Shown here piece by piece: positions 17,977 through 26,840 of a stretch of DNA of 58,459 bases. The stretch's first letter is position 1. Every line of letters starts with the position of its first letter. Origin of the DNA: Streptomyces sp. DI166. Lineage in GTDB: Bacteria > Actinomycetota > Actinomycetes > Streptomycetales > Streptomycetaceae. The notes beneath the pieces are model-generated. The model was not told the DNA's origin, did not search any database, and worked only from the letters and a program-made list of their open reading frames with translations. Location: assembly GCF_900091315.1 (NCBI RefSeq), contig NZ_FLSP01000054.1, positions 1 through 58,459 of the forward strand, in the 5' to 3' direction. Made by a program: the position numbers and the translations under genes.

Positions 17977-18448
17977 CGGTGGTGCGCTGGGCGGGCAGTT
18001 CGGGGTCGTTCGCCCAGTTCATGGTGACCGTGAAGTGCGCCTCGGTGGAGCCGCGGGCGACGACCACGCCCGCCTCCGCGCTCAGGGTGATCCCGAACTC
18101 CACCGTGACGGAGTCGGGCGTTCTGGGCAGGGCGCGGGCGTTCTCCAGGACCGCTCCCAGCGCCGGACGGACCCGGGCGAGGGCCTGTTGCAGGGTTTCC
18201 GCCGCGCCCGCGACCTGGCCGCCACGCGACACGCGCTGCACTCCGGCCGGTCCGTCGCCCGCCACCTCCAGCAGCACGACCTGCCCGTCGTCCAGCACCA
18301 TTTCGCCCACGTACGCCACGGACCCGGCCTCCCCCTCGGCTCTGCTCGGTCGGTTCAGATATTCCAGTTCGTCACCGCACGCAGCCGCAAGGTGATTCCC
18401 CGTAGTCAGCTCATGTGGGTGAAACACCTGAGGCATCGTCGCCCCCAC
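17963..18448 (-). CDS. Trypsin-co-occurring domain 1 (CU044_2847 family) protein
   Basis: 161 aa; starts at MGATMPQVF or MPQVF are both possible. After a short variable N-terminus the trypco1 pattern is clear: VAYVGEMVLDDGQVVLLEV, GGQVAGAAETLQQALARVRP, then VTVEFGITLSAEAGVVVARG and AHFTVTMNW. Its stop overlaps the first 14 bp of the trypsin-nSTAND1 gene, so the two are translated together. Trypco1 proteins are genomically tied to trypsin/nSTAND effectors and are thought to be their regulators or substrates. It is divergent from the cobalamin operon. Confidence 0.82.
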   Translation of the reverse strand: MGATMPQVFHPHELTTGNHLAAACGDELEYLNRPSRAEGEAGSVAYVGEMVLDDGQVVLLEVAGDGPAGVQRVSRGGQVAGAAETLQQALARVRPALGAVLENARALPRTPDSVTVEFGITLSAEAGVVVARGSTEAHFTVTMNWANDPELPAQRTTDARP

Positions 18449-18486
18449 AGACCCGGTATGAGCCTCAGCACACTCTCCCCTCGCAG

Positions 18487-18503
18487 GTCAACGGCAAGTT
18501 GAC
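18487..18503. promoter_or_regulatory. Perfect GTCAAC/GTTGAC palindrome at cob promoter
   Basis: GTCAAC-ggcaa-GTTGAC, 6-bp arms with a 5-nt spacer, overlaps the candidate -35 of the cobalamin operon and lies about 40 bp upstream of the divergent trypco1 start. It may be an operator for either direction. Confidence 0.4.
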
Positions 18504-18528
18504 GGCTCATTCGGGGGCGTGGTGGACT
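18499..18528 (+). promoter_or_regulatory. Candidate promoter of the cobalamin operon
   Basis: TTGACG (18499-18504) and TGGACT (18523-18528) are spaced 18 bp. A start about 7 nt further lies directly before the riboswitch fold. The -10 is a weak match, so the site rests mainly on its position. Confidence 0.35.
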
Positions 18529-18537
18529 GCCCGAGCC

Positions 18538-18642
18538 AATTACGGCGGCAGGAGAGGAAGCCGGTGCGAATCCGGCGCGGTCCCGCCACTGTCACCGGGG
18601 TAGTAACCCCCGGGAGCCAGGAACTCTCACCGCCGGTCTAGT
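18538..18642 (+). ncRNA. Cobalamin (B12) riboswitch
   Basis: The conserved blocks appear in order: GAGAGGAAGCCGGTGCGAA, ATCCGGCGCGGTCCCGC, the B12-box GCCACTGTCA (18585-18594), a GGGGTAGTAACCCC-type hairpin, and GAGCCAGGAACTC. CGGCGG near 18543 pairs with CCGCCG near 18630 to close the element. It lies in the leader of the cobD-first operon, about 105 bp before the cobD start. Expected action: adenosylcobalamin binding reduces expression of the cobalamin genes, probably by blocking translation initiation of cobD or by termination. Confidence 0.92.
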
Positions 18643-18746
18643 CGAGCCAGGGCGTGGACACCCTGAGTGAGGACATATCGCGATGCCCGCATGCCGATCG
18701 ACATCCAGCACCAGAACCTTTTCTGACTCCACGATCGGCTGAGCCG

Positions 18747-19688
18747 ATGCGGGCCGATCGCGTCTTCGCGTACGGCACCGCCGCCGGCCTCCTGGGCGAC
18801 CTGCTGCTCGGCGATCCTCGCCGGGGGCATCCGGTCGCCGTGTTCGGGCGGGCCGCGGGCGCCGTGGAACGGCGGTTGTGGCGTGACGACCGCGGCCGGG
18901 GTGTGCTGCACACCGTCGTGTGCGCCGGTGGCGCCGTGGCGGTTGGGGCGCTCGCGTCGCGTGTCGTGCGCCGGTCCCCGCTCGCTTCCGTCGCGCTCAC
19001 CGGGGTCGCCACCTGGGCCGTTGTCGGCGGGACTTCGCTTGCCCGCGAGGCCCGGAATATCGGGCGTGCGCTTGAGGCGGGGGACGTCGAGGCGGCGCGG
19101 GCGCGGCTGCCGCATCTGTGCGGGCGGGACCCGCAGGCGCTGGACGCCGACGGGATCGCGCGTGCCGTGGTGGAGTCCGTCGCCGAGAACACCTCCGACG
19201 CCGTCGTCGGCGCGCTCGTGTGGGGTGCCGTGGGCGGCGTGCCGGGGCTGCTCGGCTTCCGGGCCGTGAACACCCTTGACGCCATGGTCGGTCACAAGTC
19301 GTCCCGCTACCTGCGCTACGGCTGGGCCTCCGCCCGCCTCGACGACGTCGCCGGCTGGCCGGGAGCCCGGCTGACCGCCGTGCTCGCCACCGTCGCCGGG
19401 AGCGATCCGCGGGGTGCGGTACGGGCCTGGCGTGCCGACGCGGACAGGCACCCGAGCCCCAACGCCGGGCCCGTGGAGGCCTCGTTCGCCGGGGCGCTCG
19501 GGGTGCGGCTCGGCGGGACCTTGTCGTACGGCGGGCGTGTGGAGCACCGGCCGGTGCTCAACGAGGAAGGACGGGCCGTGGAAGTCGCCGACATCGAGCG
19601 TGCCGTACGGCTGTCGCGGCGGGTGAGCTGGCTGGCGCTCGGGGTCAGCGCCGCAGCGCGCCGCGTGGTGCGGGGGAAGCGGTCATGA
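18747..19688 (+). CDS. cobD: Adenosylcobinamide-phosphate synthase CobD/CbiB
   Basis: 313 aa from the ATG of MRADRVFAYGTAAGLL; the earlier in-frame ATG at 18654 lies at the edge of the riboswitch and gives an unrelated polar extension. Integral membrane protein. Family motifs: DLLLGDPRRGHPVAVFGR, ESVAENTSDAVVGALVWG, FRAVNTLDAMVGHKSSRYLR and the C-terminal PSPNAGPVEASFAGALGV. It attaches aminopropanol (phosphate) to adenosylcobyric acid, building the lower-ligand arm. First gene behind the riboswitch; its stop overlaps cobQ by 4 bp. Confidence 0.92.
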   Translation: MRADRVFAYGTAAGLLGDLLLGDPRRGHPVAVFGRAAGAVERRLWRDDRGRGVLHTVVCAGGAVAVGALASRVVRRSPLASVALTGVATWAVVGGTSLAREARNIGRALEAGDVEAARARLPHLCGRDPQALDADGIARAVVESVAENTSDAVVGALVWGAVGGVPGLLGFRAVNTLDAMVGHKSSRYLRYGWASARLDDVAGWPGARLTAVLATVAGSDPRGAVRAWRADADRHPSPNAGPVEASFAGALGVRLGGTLSYGGRVEHRPVLNEEGRAVEVADIERAVRLSRRVSWLALGVSAAARRVVRGKRS

Positions 19689-21196
19689 GCGGCGGGGGGC
19701 TGCTCGTCGCCGGGACGACCTCCGACGCGGGCAAGAGCGTGGTGACCGCCGGGATCTGCCGCTGGCTGGTCCGGCAGGGGGTCAAGGTCGCGCCGTTCAA
19801 GGCGCAAAACATGTCGCTGAACTCGTTCGTCACCCGCGAGGGCGCCGAGATCGGGCGGGCGCAGGCCATGCAGGCCCAGGCGTGCCGGGTGGAGCCGACC
19901 GCGCTGATGAACCCCGTGCTGCTCAAGCCGGGCGGGGACCAGAGCAGTCAGGTCGTGCTCATGGGCAAGCCGGTGGGCGAGTTGAGCGCACGCGGCTACC
20001 ACGGCGGACGGCAGCAGCAGTTGCTCGGCACGGTGCTCGACTGTCTCGCCGAGTTGCGGGGCACGTATGACGCGGTGATCTGTGAGGGGGCGGGCAGCCC
20101 GGCCGAGATCAATCTGCGGCGCACCGACATCGTCAACATGGGCATCGCCCGCAACGCCAATCTGCCGGTGGTCGTGGTCGGTGACATCGACCGGGGCGGT
20201 GTCTTCGCCTCCTTCTTCGGGACGGTGGCGCTGCTGTCGCCCGAGGACCAGGCGCTGGTCGCCGGGTTCCTGGTCAACAAGTTCCGCGGGGACGTGTCCC
20301 TGCTGGAACCCGGCCTGGACATGCTGCACGGCCTGACCGGGCGGCACACCTTCGGCGTACTGCCGTTCCAGTACGGGCTCGGCATCGACGAGGAGGACGG
20401 GCTGCGGGTCTCCCTGCGCGGGGCCGTCCGGGAGTCCGAGGTCTCCTCCCCCGTCGGCGAGGACGTGCTGCGCGTGGCCGTGTGCGCCGTGCCGTTGATG
20501 TCCAACTTCACGGACGTGGACGCGCTCGCCGCCGAACCCGGCGTCGTGGTGCGGTTCGTGGACCGGCCCGAGGAGCTGGCCGACGCCGACCTCGTCGTGG
20601 TCCCCGGCACCCGCGGCACCGTCAAGGCGCTGGAGTGGCTGAGGGAGCGGGGGCTCGCGGACGCTCTCGTGCGCCGGGCCGCCGAACAGCGGCCCGTCCT
20701 CGGCATCTGCGGCGGCTTCCAGGTGCTCGGCGAGCACATCGAGGACGACGTGGAGAGCCGCCGGGGGCACGTGGACGGGCTCGGCATCCTGCCCGTACGG
20801 GTGCGGTTCGCCCGCGAGAAGACCCTCACCCGGCCCGTCGGCGAGGCCCTCGGGGAGAGCGTCGAGGGGTACGAGATCCACCACGGGGTCGCCGAAGTCG
20901 CAGGCGGCGAGCCCTTCCTGGACGGGTGCCGGGTCGGCCAGACCTGGGGCACCCACTGGCACGGCTCGCTGGAGTCGGACGGCTTCCGGCGCGCCTTCCT
21001 GCGCGAGGTGGCGGCCGCCGCCGGCCGGCGTTTCGTCCCGGCCGCCGACACCTCCTTCGCCGCGCTGCGCGAGGAGCAGCTCGACCGGCTCGGCGACCTG
21101 ATCGAACAGCACGCGGACACCGACGCGCTCTGGCGGCTCATCGAGTCGGGCGCGCCGACAGGACTGCCTTTCATTCCACCGGGAGCGCCCGCATGA
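19685..21196 (+). CDS. cobQ: Cobyric acid synthase CobQ
   Basis: 503 aa. N-terminal dethiobiotin-synthetase-like ATPase with P-loop GTTSDAGKS (10-18), then FKAQNMSLNSFVT and CEGAGSPAEINLR, all CobQ-type. C-terminal glutamine amidotransferase: nucleophile cysteine in VLGICGGFQVLG, histidine in TWGTHWHGSLESDGF. It amidates four side chains of adenosylcobyrinic acid a,c-diamide using glutamine and ATP, giving adenosylcobyric acid. It overlaps cobD (4 bp) and cobN (ATGA, 4 bp). Confidence 0.95.
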   Translation: MSGGGLLVAGTTSDAGKSVVTAGICRWLVRQGVKVAPFKAQNMSLNSFVTREGAEIGRAQAMQAQACRVEPTALMNPVLLKPGGDQSSQVVLMGKPVGELSARGYHGGRQQQLLGTVLDCLAELRGTYDAVICEGAGSPAEINLRRTDIVNMGIARNANLPVVVVGDIDRGGVFASFFGTVALLSPEDQALVAGFLVNKFRGDVSLLEPGLDMLHGLTGRHTFGVLPFQYGLGIDEEDGLRVSLRGAVRESEVSSPVGEDVLRVAVCAVPLMSNFTDVDALAAEPGVVVRFVDRPEELADADLVVVPGTRGTVKALEWLRERGLADALVRRAAEQRPVLGICGGFQVLGEHIEDDVESRRGHVDGLGILPVRVRFAREKTLTRPVGEALGESVEGYEIHHGVAEVAGGEPFLDGCRVGQTWGTHWHGSLESDGFRRAFLREVAAAAGRRFVPAADTSFAALREEQLDRLGDLIEQHADTDALWRLIESGAPTGLPFIPPGAPA

Positions 21197-24100
21197 GCAC
21201 AGTGTTGTTGTTGTCGACCGCCGACACGGACCTGCTGGCGGCCAGGGCCGCGACCGGCGCCTCCTACCGGATCGGCAACCCGACCCGCGTGGACGTCGAG
21301 CAGGACCTGCCCGGACTCGTCGAGGGCGCCGACATCGCCGTCGTACGGCTGCTGGGCGGTAAGCGGGCCTGGGAGGACGGGCTCGCCGGGCTCAAGGCGT
21401 CCGGCATTCCGACCGTGCTGCTGGGCGGGGAGAGCGTCCCGGACGCCGAGCTGATGGCCGAGTCCTCGGTACCCGCCGGAGTCGTCGCCGAGGCGCTGAA
21501 GTACCTGGTCGAGGGCGGCCCCGCCAACCTCACCGAACTCGCCCGGTTCCTCTCCGACACCGTGCTGCTGACCGGCGAGGGCTTCGTCGAGCCGCAGAGG
21601 ATGCCCGAGTACGGCGTCCACGGCACCCCCGCGTGGGAGGAGGGCCGTCCCACGGTCGGCGTGCTCTTCTACCGGGCCCACGAACTCAGCGGCAACACCG
21701 CCTTCGTGGACACCCTCTGCCAGGCCATCGAGGCGCGCGGGGCCAACGCCCTTCCCGTGTACTGCGGTTCGCTGCGCGGCGCGGACGCGGGGTTGTACGA
21801 GATCCTGGGCCGGGCCGACGCGCTCGTCGCCACCGTCCTCGCGGCGGGCGGCACCCACGCCTCGCAGGCCTCGGCGGGCGGCGACGAGGAGGCCTGGGAC
21901 ATCGGCGCCCTCGCCGACCTCGACATCCCGGTGCTGCAAGGGCTCTGCCTCACCTCCTCCCGCGCGGCCTGGGAGGAGTCCGACGCCGCCCTCTCCCCCA
22001 TGGACGCGGCGATGCAGGTCGCGATCCCCGAGTTCGACGGCCGACTCATCACCGTGCCGTTCTCCTTCAAGGAGCAGGGACCGGACGAGGTCCCGGTGTA
22101 CGTCGCCGACCCGGAGCGGGCCGCGCGCGTGGCCGGGATCGCCGTACGGCACGCGCGGCTCAAGCACAAGCCCAACGCGGAGAGGCGGCTGGCCCTCGTC
22201 TTCACCGCCTACCCGACCAAGCACTCCCGCGTCGGCAACGCCGTCGGCCTGGACACCCCCGCCTCGGCGGTGAAGGTGCTGGACGCGCTCAAGGACGCCG
22301 GGTACCACCTGACCGAATACCCCTCCGGCGGCGACGAGTTGATCCACCGGCTCATCGAGGCCGGCGGCCACGACGTGGAGTGGCTCACCGAGGAGCAGCT
22401 CGCCGCCGCGCCCGCGCGGGTGCCGCTCGCGGACTACCGGGAATGGTTCGACAAGCTCGACGAGGAGCTGCGCGAGGCGATGCTGGAGGCGTGGGGCGAG
22501 CCGCCGGGCTCGCTGTACGTGGACGGCGACGACATCGTGCTCGCCTCCCTCCAGTTCGGGAACGTCGTCGTGATGATCCAGCCGCCGCGCGGCTTCGGCG
22601 AGAACCCCATCGCCATCTACCACGACCCCGACATGCCGCCCTCGCACCACTACATGGCCGCCTACCGCTGGCTGGAGAACAGCTTCGGCGCCGACGCCAT
22701 CGTGCACATGGGCAAGCACGGCACGATGGAGTGGCTGCCCGGCAAGGGCCTCGGCCTCGGCCGGGGCTGCGCGCCGGACGCGGTGCTCGGTGAACTCCCG
22801 CTGATCTACCCGTTCATCGTCAACGACCCCGGTGAGGGCACCCAGGCCAAGCGGCGCGGCCACGCCACGGTCGTCGACCACCTGGTCCCGCCGATGGCCC
22901 GTGCGGACACGTACGGCGACCTGGCCAAGCTGGAGCAGCTCCTCGACGAGTACGCGCTCGTCTCCGACCTGGACCCGACCAAGGCTCCGGCCGTGCGGGC
23001 GCAGATCTGGACGCTGGTGAAGGCCGCCGAGCTGCACCACGACCTGCACGTCGACGAGCAGCCGGACGACGAAGAGTTCGACGAGTTCGTCATGCACATC
23101 GACGGCTACCTGTGCGAGATCAAGGATGTGCAGATCCGCGACGGCCTGCACATCCTGGGCGGCGGCCCGGTCGGTGAACCGCGCGTGAACCTCGTGCTGG
23201 CCGTCCTGCGCGCCTCCCAGGTGTGGGGCGGGCAGGCGAACGCCCTGCCGGGGCTGCGGTCCGCCCTCGCCGCCCATTTCGGGCTGGTCGAGAAGGAACT
23301 GCTGGCCGAGCCGGGCGCACCCGTGAAGGTGCCGGTGGAGCTGACGGACCTGGTCGAGGGGCCGGCCCGGACCGCCGCCGACGCCATCGACCTGCTGGAG
23401 CAACTCTGCCGCCGGGTCGCGGAGGGCATGGAGGAACGGGACTGGCGGACCGCCGAGGTACCGGGGCTGGTCCGGGACGTACTCGGCGTCGAACTGCCGG
23501 ACGCGGTGGCGGTGTTGGAGTTCGCCTGCGACGAGGTCGTGCCGCGGCTGGCCCGTACGACGGACGAGATCGGGCACATCCTGCGCGCCCTGAGCGGCGG
23601 TTACGTGCCCGCCGGTCCGTCCGGGTCGCCGACCCGCGGTCTGGTCAACGTCCTGCCGACCGGCCGGAACTTCTACTCCGTCGACCCCAAGGCGATCCCG
23701 TCCCGGCTGAGCTGGGAGGTCGGGCAGTCGCTGGCGGACTCGCTGGTGCAGCGGTACGTGCAGGACACCGGCGAGTACCCGAAGTCCGTCGGGCTGACGG
23801 TGTGGGGCACGTCCGCCATGCGCACTCAGGGCGACGACATCGCGGAGATCCTGGCGCTGCTCGGGTGCCGTCCGGTGTGGGACGACGCCTCGCGCCGGGT
23901 GACCGGGTTCGAGGTGGTAGCTCTGGAGGAACTGGGGCGCCCGCGCATCGACGTCACGGTCCGTATCTCCGGGTTCTTCCGGGACGCGTTCCCGCATGTG
24001 GTCGGGCTGATCGACGACGCGGTACGGGCGGTGGCGGAGCTGGACGAGCCCGCGTCGTCCAATTACGTGCGGGCCCATGTCGAGGAGGACGTCGCGGAGC

Positions 24101-24849
24101 ACGGGGACCGCAGGCGGGCCACGGCACGCGTCTTCGGGTCCAAGCCGGGGGCGTACGGCGCCGGTCTGCTGCCGCTGATCGACGCCCGCAACTGGCGCTC
24201 AGACGCCGACCTCGCGGAGGTGTACGCGGTGTGGGGCGGCTACGCCTACGGGCGCGGGCTCGAAGGGCGGGCGGCGCGCGGGGACATGGAGACGGCGTTC
24301 AAGCGGATCGCGGTGGCGGCGAAGAACGTCGACACGAGAGAGCACGACCTGGTCGACGCCGACGACTACTTCCAGTACCACGGCGGCATGGTCGCCATGG
24401 TGCGGCACCTGACGGGCGCCTCCCCGGAGGCGTACGTGGGTGACTCGGCGACCCCGGATCAGGTGAGGACGCGGACGCTGGGCGAGGAGACTCACCGGGT
24501 GTTCCGGGCGCGGGTGGTGAATCCCAGGTGGATGGCCGCCATGCGCCGGCACGGATACAAGGGCGCCTTCGAGATGGCGGCGACCGTGGACTACCTGTTC
24601 GGGTACGACGCCACGGCCGGGGTCGTCGACGACTGGATGTACGAGAAGTTGTCGGCGGAGTACGTCTTCGACCCGGAGAACCGGGACTTCATGAAGAAGT
24701 CCAACCCCTGGGCGCTGCGCGGCATCACCGAGCGGTTGCTGGAGGCGGCGGACCGCGGCCTGTGGGCGGAGCCGGACGCGGAGACGCTGGAGCGGCTGCG
24801 GGCCACCTATCTGGAGCTGGAAGGCGATCTGGAGGGCGACGACAAGTGA
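21193..24849 (+). CDS. cobN: Cobaltochelatase large subunit CobN
   Basis: 1218 aa from the ATG of the ATGA overlap with cobQ (MSTVLLLSTADTDLL). Usual CobN/ChlH size. Recognisable blocks: HMGKHGTMEWLPGKGLGLG, FIVNDPGEGTQAKRRGHATV-type loop, PTGRNFYSVDPKAIPSR, and the C-terminal YVFDPENRDFMKKSNPWALR. It is the porphyrin-binding subunit that inserts Co2+ into hydrogenobyrinic acid a,c-diamide, working with an ATPase. That ATPase is the ChlID-like protein encoded next, four bases overlapping. Confidence 0.95.
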   Translation: MSTVLLLSTADTDLLAARAATGASYRIGNPTRVDVEQDLPGLVEGADIAVVRLLGGKRAWEDGLAGLKASGIPTVLLGGESVPDAELMAESSVPAGVVAEALKYLVEGGPANLTELARFLSDTVLLTGEGFVEPQRMPEYGVHGTPAWEEGRPTVGVLFYRAHELSGNTAFVDTLCQAIEARGANALPVYCGSLRGADAGLYEILGRADALVATVLAAGGTHASQASAGGDEEAWDIGALADLDIPVLQGLCLTSSRAAWEESDAALSPMDAAMQVAIPEFDGRLITVPFSFKEQGPDEVPVYVADPERAARVAGIAVRHARLKHKPNAERRLALVFTAYPTKHSRVGNAVGLDTPASAVKVLDALKDAGYHLTEYPSGGDELIHRLIEAGGHDVEWLTEEQLAAAPARVPLADYREWFDKLDEELREAMLEAWGEPPGSLYVDGDDIVLASLQFGNVVVMIQPPRGFGENPIAIYHDPDMPPSHHYMAAYRWLENSFGADAIVHMGKHGTMEWLPGKGLGLGRGCAPDAVLGELPLIYPFIVNDPGEGTQAKRRGHATVVDHLVPPMARADTYGDLAKLEQLLDEYALVSDLDPTKAPAVRAQIWTLVKAAELHHDLHVDEQPDDEEFDEFVMHIDGYLCEIKDVQIRDGLHILGGGPVGEPRVNLVLAVLRASQVWGGQANALPGLRSALAAHFGLVEKELLAEPGAPVKVPVELTDLVEGPARTAADAIDLLEQLCRRVAEGMEERDWRTAEVPGLVRDVLGVELPDAVAVLEFACDEVVPRLARTTDEIGHILRALSGGYVPAGPSGSPTRGLVNVLPTGRNFYSVDPKAIPSRLSWEVGQSLADSLVQRYVQDTGEYPKSVGLTVWGTSAMRTQGDDIAEILALLGCRPVWDDASRRVTGFEVVALEELGRPRIDVTVRISGFFRDAFPHVVGLIDDAVRAVAELDEPASSNYVRAHVEEDVAEHGDRRRATARVFGSKPGAYGAGLLPLIDARNWRSDADLAEVYAVWGGYAYGRGLEGRAARGDMETAFKRIAVAAKNVDTREHDLVDADDYFQYHGGMVAMVRHLTGASPEAYVGDSATPDQVRTRTLGEETHRVFRARVVNPRWMAAMRRHGYKGAFEMAATVDYLFGYDATAGVVDDWMYEKLSAEYVFDPENRDFMKKSNPWALRGITERLLEAADRGLWAEPDAETLERLRATYLELEGDLEGDDK

Positions 24850-26840
24850 CCACCCCGTTTCCGTTCACGGCCGTCGTCGGCCAGGACGACCTGCGGCTCG
24901 CTCTGCTGCTGAACGCGGTCTCGCCCGCCGTCGGCGGTGTGCTGGTGCGCGGCGAGAAGGGCACCGCGAAGTCGACGGCCGTACGCGCGCTCTCGGCGCT
25001 GCTGCCGGAGGTGGCGGTCGTGCCCGGCTGCCGTTTCTCCTGCGCCCCCGCCTCCCCCGACCCCGCCTGCCCGGACGGGCCGCACGAGCCCGGCAACGGC
25101 ACCGCGCGGCCCTCCCGTATGGTCGAACTGCCCGTCGGCGCCTCCGAGGACCGGCTGGTCGGCGCTCTCGACATCGAGCGGGCACTCGCCGAGGGCGTGA
25201 AGGCCTTCGAGCCGGGGCTGCTGGCCGACGCGCACCGGGGCATCCTCTACGTCGACGAAGTCAACCTTCTGCACGACCACTTGGTCGACCTCCTGCTGGA
25301 CGCCGCCGCGATGGGCGCCTCCTACGTCGAGCGGGAGGGTGTCTCCGTACGGCATGCCGCGCGGTTCCTGCTGGTCGGGACCATGAACCCCGAAGAGGGC
25401 GAGCTGCGGCCGCAGTTGCTGGACCGGTTCGGGCTGACCGTCGAGGTGGCCGCTTCCCGCGAGCCCGATCAGCGGGTGGAGGTGGTGCGGCGCAGGCTCG
25501 CGTACGACGACGATCCTGCGGGGTTCGCGGCGCGCTGGGCCGACGAGGAGGCCGCCGTACGGCAACGGATCGTCGCGGCACGGGAGTTGCTGCCGCAGGT
25601 CCGGCTCGGGGACGGGGCGCTGCGGCAGATCGCGGCGACCTGTGCCGCCTTCGAGGTGGACGGTATGCGCGCCGACATCGTGATGGCGCGTACCGCGACC
25701 GCGCTGGCGGCCTGGGCCGGGCGTACCGATGTGCTCGCGGAGGACGTGCGGCAGGCGGCGCTGCTCGCGCTGCCGCATCGGCGGCGGCGCAATCCCTTTG
25801 ACGCGCCGGGACTTGACGAGGACAAGCTGGATCAGACCCTGGAGGAGTTCTCCGGTTCCGAGGACGACGACCCCGACCCCGACGGCGGTGGCCCCGGTGG
25901 TGGCGGTGGGCAGCCCGCGCCGGACCAGGGGCCGCAGGGCGGGGACACCGGGGCTCGGCCCGAGGAGGGCGAGGGCGGGCAGCCGCAGCCGTCCGGTGCC
26001 GGTGAGCAGTCGGCCGTACGGGCCGCCGAGCCGTTCCGTACCAAGGTGCTGAGCGTGCCGGGGATCGGTGAGGGTGCCGCGGGGCGGCGTTCGCGGGCGC
26101 GGACCGAGCACGGGCGGACGACCGGTGCGCGGCGTCCTCGGGGAGCGCTGACCAAGCTGCATCTGGCCGCCACCGTGCAGGCCGCCGCTCCGCATCAGCG
26201 GGCCCGTGGGCGGTCCGGGCCGGGGCTGGTCGTACGGCGGGACGATCTGCGGCAGGCGACGCGGGAGGGGCGTGAGGGCAACCTCGTGCTGTTCGTCGTG
26301 GACGCCTCCGGGTCGATGGCGGCGCGGCAGCGGATGAGTGCCGTGAAGGGTGCCGTGCTGTCGCTGCTGCTGGACGCCTATCAGCGGCGGGACAAGGTGG
26401 GGCTGGTGACGTTCCGGGGGGCGGCTGCGGAGGTCGCTCTGCCGCCCACGTCGTCCGTGGACGCTGCGGCGGCCCGGCTGGAGTCGCTGCCCACGGGTGG
26501 GCGTACGCCGCTCGCCGCCGGGCTGTTGCGCGCCCATGAGGTGCTGCGCGTGGAGCGGTTGCGGGACCCGGCGCGGCGGCCTCTGGTGGTCGTGGTGACC
26601 GACGGGCGGGCCACGGGTGGTCCGGAGCCGGTCGCGCTAGCGGGGCGGGCGGCCCGGCTGTTCGCGGCCGAGGGGGTTGCCTCGGTGGTCGTCGACTGTG
26701 AGTCGGGGCCGGTGCGGCTGGGGCTCGCCGGGCAGTTGGCCGGGGAGCTGGGCGGTACGGCGGTGACGCTGGACGAGTTGCGGGCCGACTCGATCGCCGG
26801 GCTGGTGCGGGACGTGACGTCGACGAGGAGGGCCGCGTAA
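24846..26840 (+). CDS. Cobaltochelatase ATPase subunit, fused ChlI/ChlD type
   Basis: 664 aa from GTG in the GTGA overlap with cobN (VTTPFPFTAVVGQDDL). Residues 1-~330 form an AAA+ domain: Walker A GEKGTAKST at 36-44, Walker B GILYVDEVNLL, sensor GTMNPEEGELRPQLLDRFGL. An acidic Gly/Pro/Gln-rich linker follows (about 340-420). The C-terminal VWA domain carries the MIDAS motif DASGSMAARQ. It replaces the CobS and CobT pair of proteobacteria and drives CobN. Its placement between cobN and cobO makes cobalt rather than magnesium the likely metal; no (bacterio)chlorophyll genes are nearby. Confidence 0.9.
   Translation: MTTPFPFTAVVGQDDLRLALLLNAVSPAVGGVLVRGEKGTAKSTAVRALSALLPEVAVVPGCRFSCAPASPDPACPDGPHEPGNGTARPSRMVELPVGASEDRLVGALDIERALAEGVKAFEPGLLADAHRGILYVDEVNLLHDHLVDLLLDAAAMGASYVEREGVSVRHAARFLLVGTMNPEEGELRPQLLDRFGLTVEVAASREPDQRVEVVRRRLAYDDDPAGFAARWADEEAAVRQRIVAARELLPQVRLGDGALRQIAATCAAFEVDGMRADIVMARTATALAAWAGRTDVLAEDVRQAALLALPHRRRRNPFDAPGLDEDKLDQTLEEFSGSEDDDPDPDGGGPGGGGGQPAPDQGPQGGDTGARPEEGEGGQPQPSGAGEQSAVRAAEPFRTKVLSVPGIGEGAAGRRSRARTEHGRTTGARRPRGALTKLHLAATVQAAAPHQRARGRSGPGLVVRRDDLRQATREGREGNLVLFVVDASGSMAARQRMSAVKGAVLSLLLDAYQRRDKVGLVTFRGAAAEVALPPTSSVDAAAARLESLPTGGRTPLAAGLLRAHEVLRVERLRDPARRPLVVVVTDGRATGGPEPVALAGRAARLFAAEGVASVVVDCESGPVRLGLAGQLAGELGGTAVTLDELRADSIAGLVRDVTSTRRAA

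Noticed and set aside
19996..24102. A 1368-aa open frame on the minus strand across cobQ/cobN.
   Set aside because: It is antisense to two well-recognised genes, has composition typical of a GC-rich shadow frame and no recognisable domain.
24846..26840. Magnesium chelatase for chlorophyll synthesis.
   Set aside because: The domain order fits ChlI/ChlD, but it overlaps cobN and cobO, and no chlorophyll genes are present; cobalt is the better reading.
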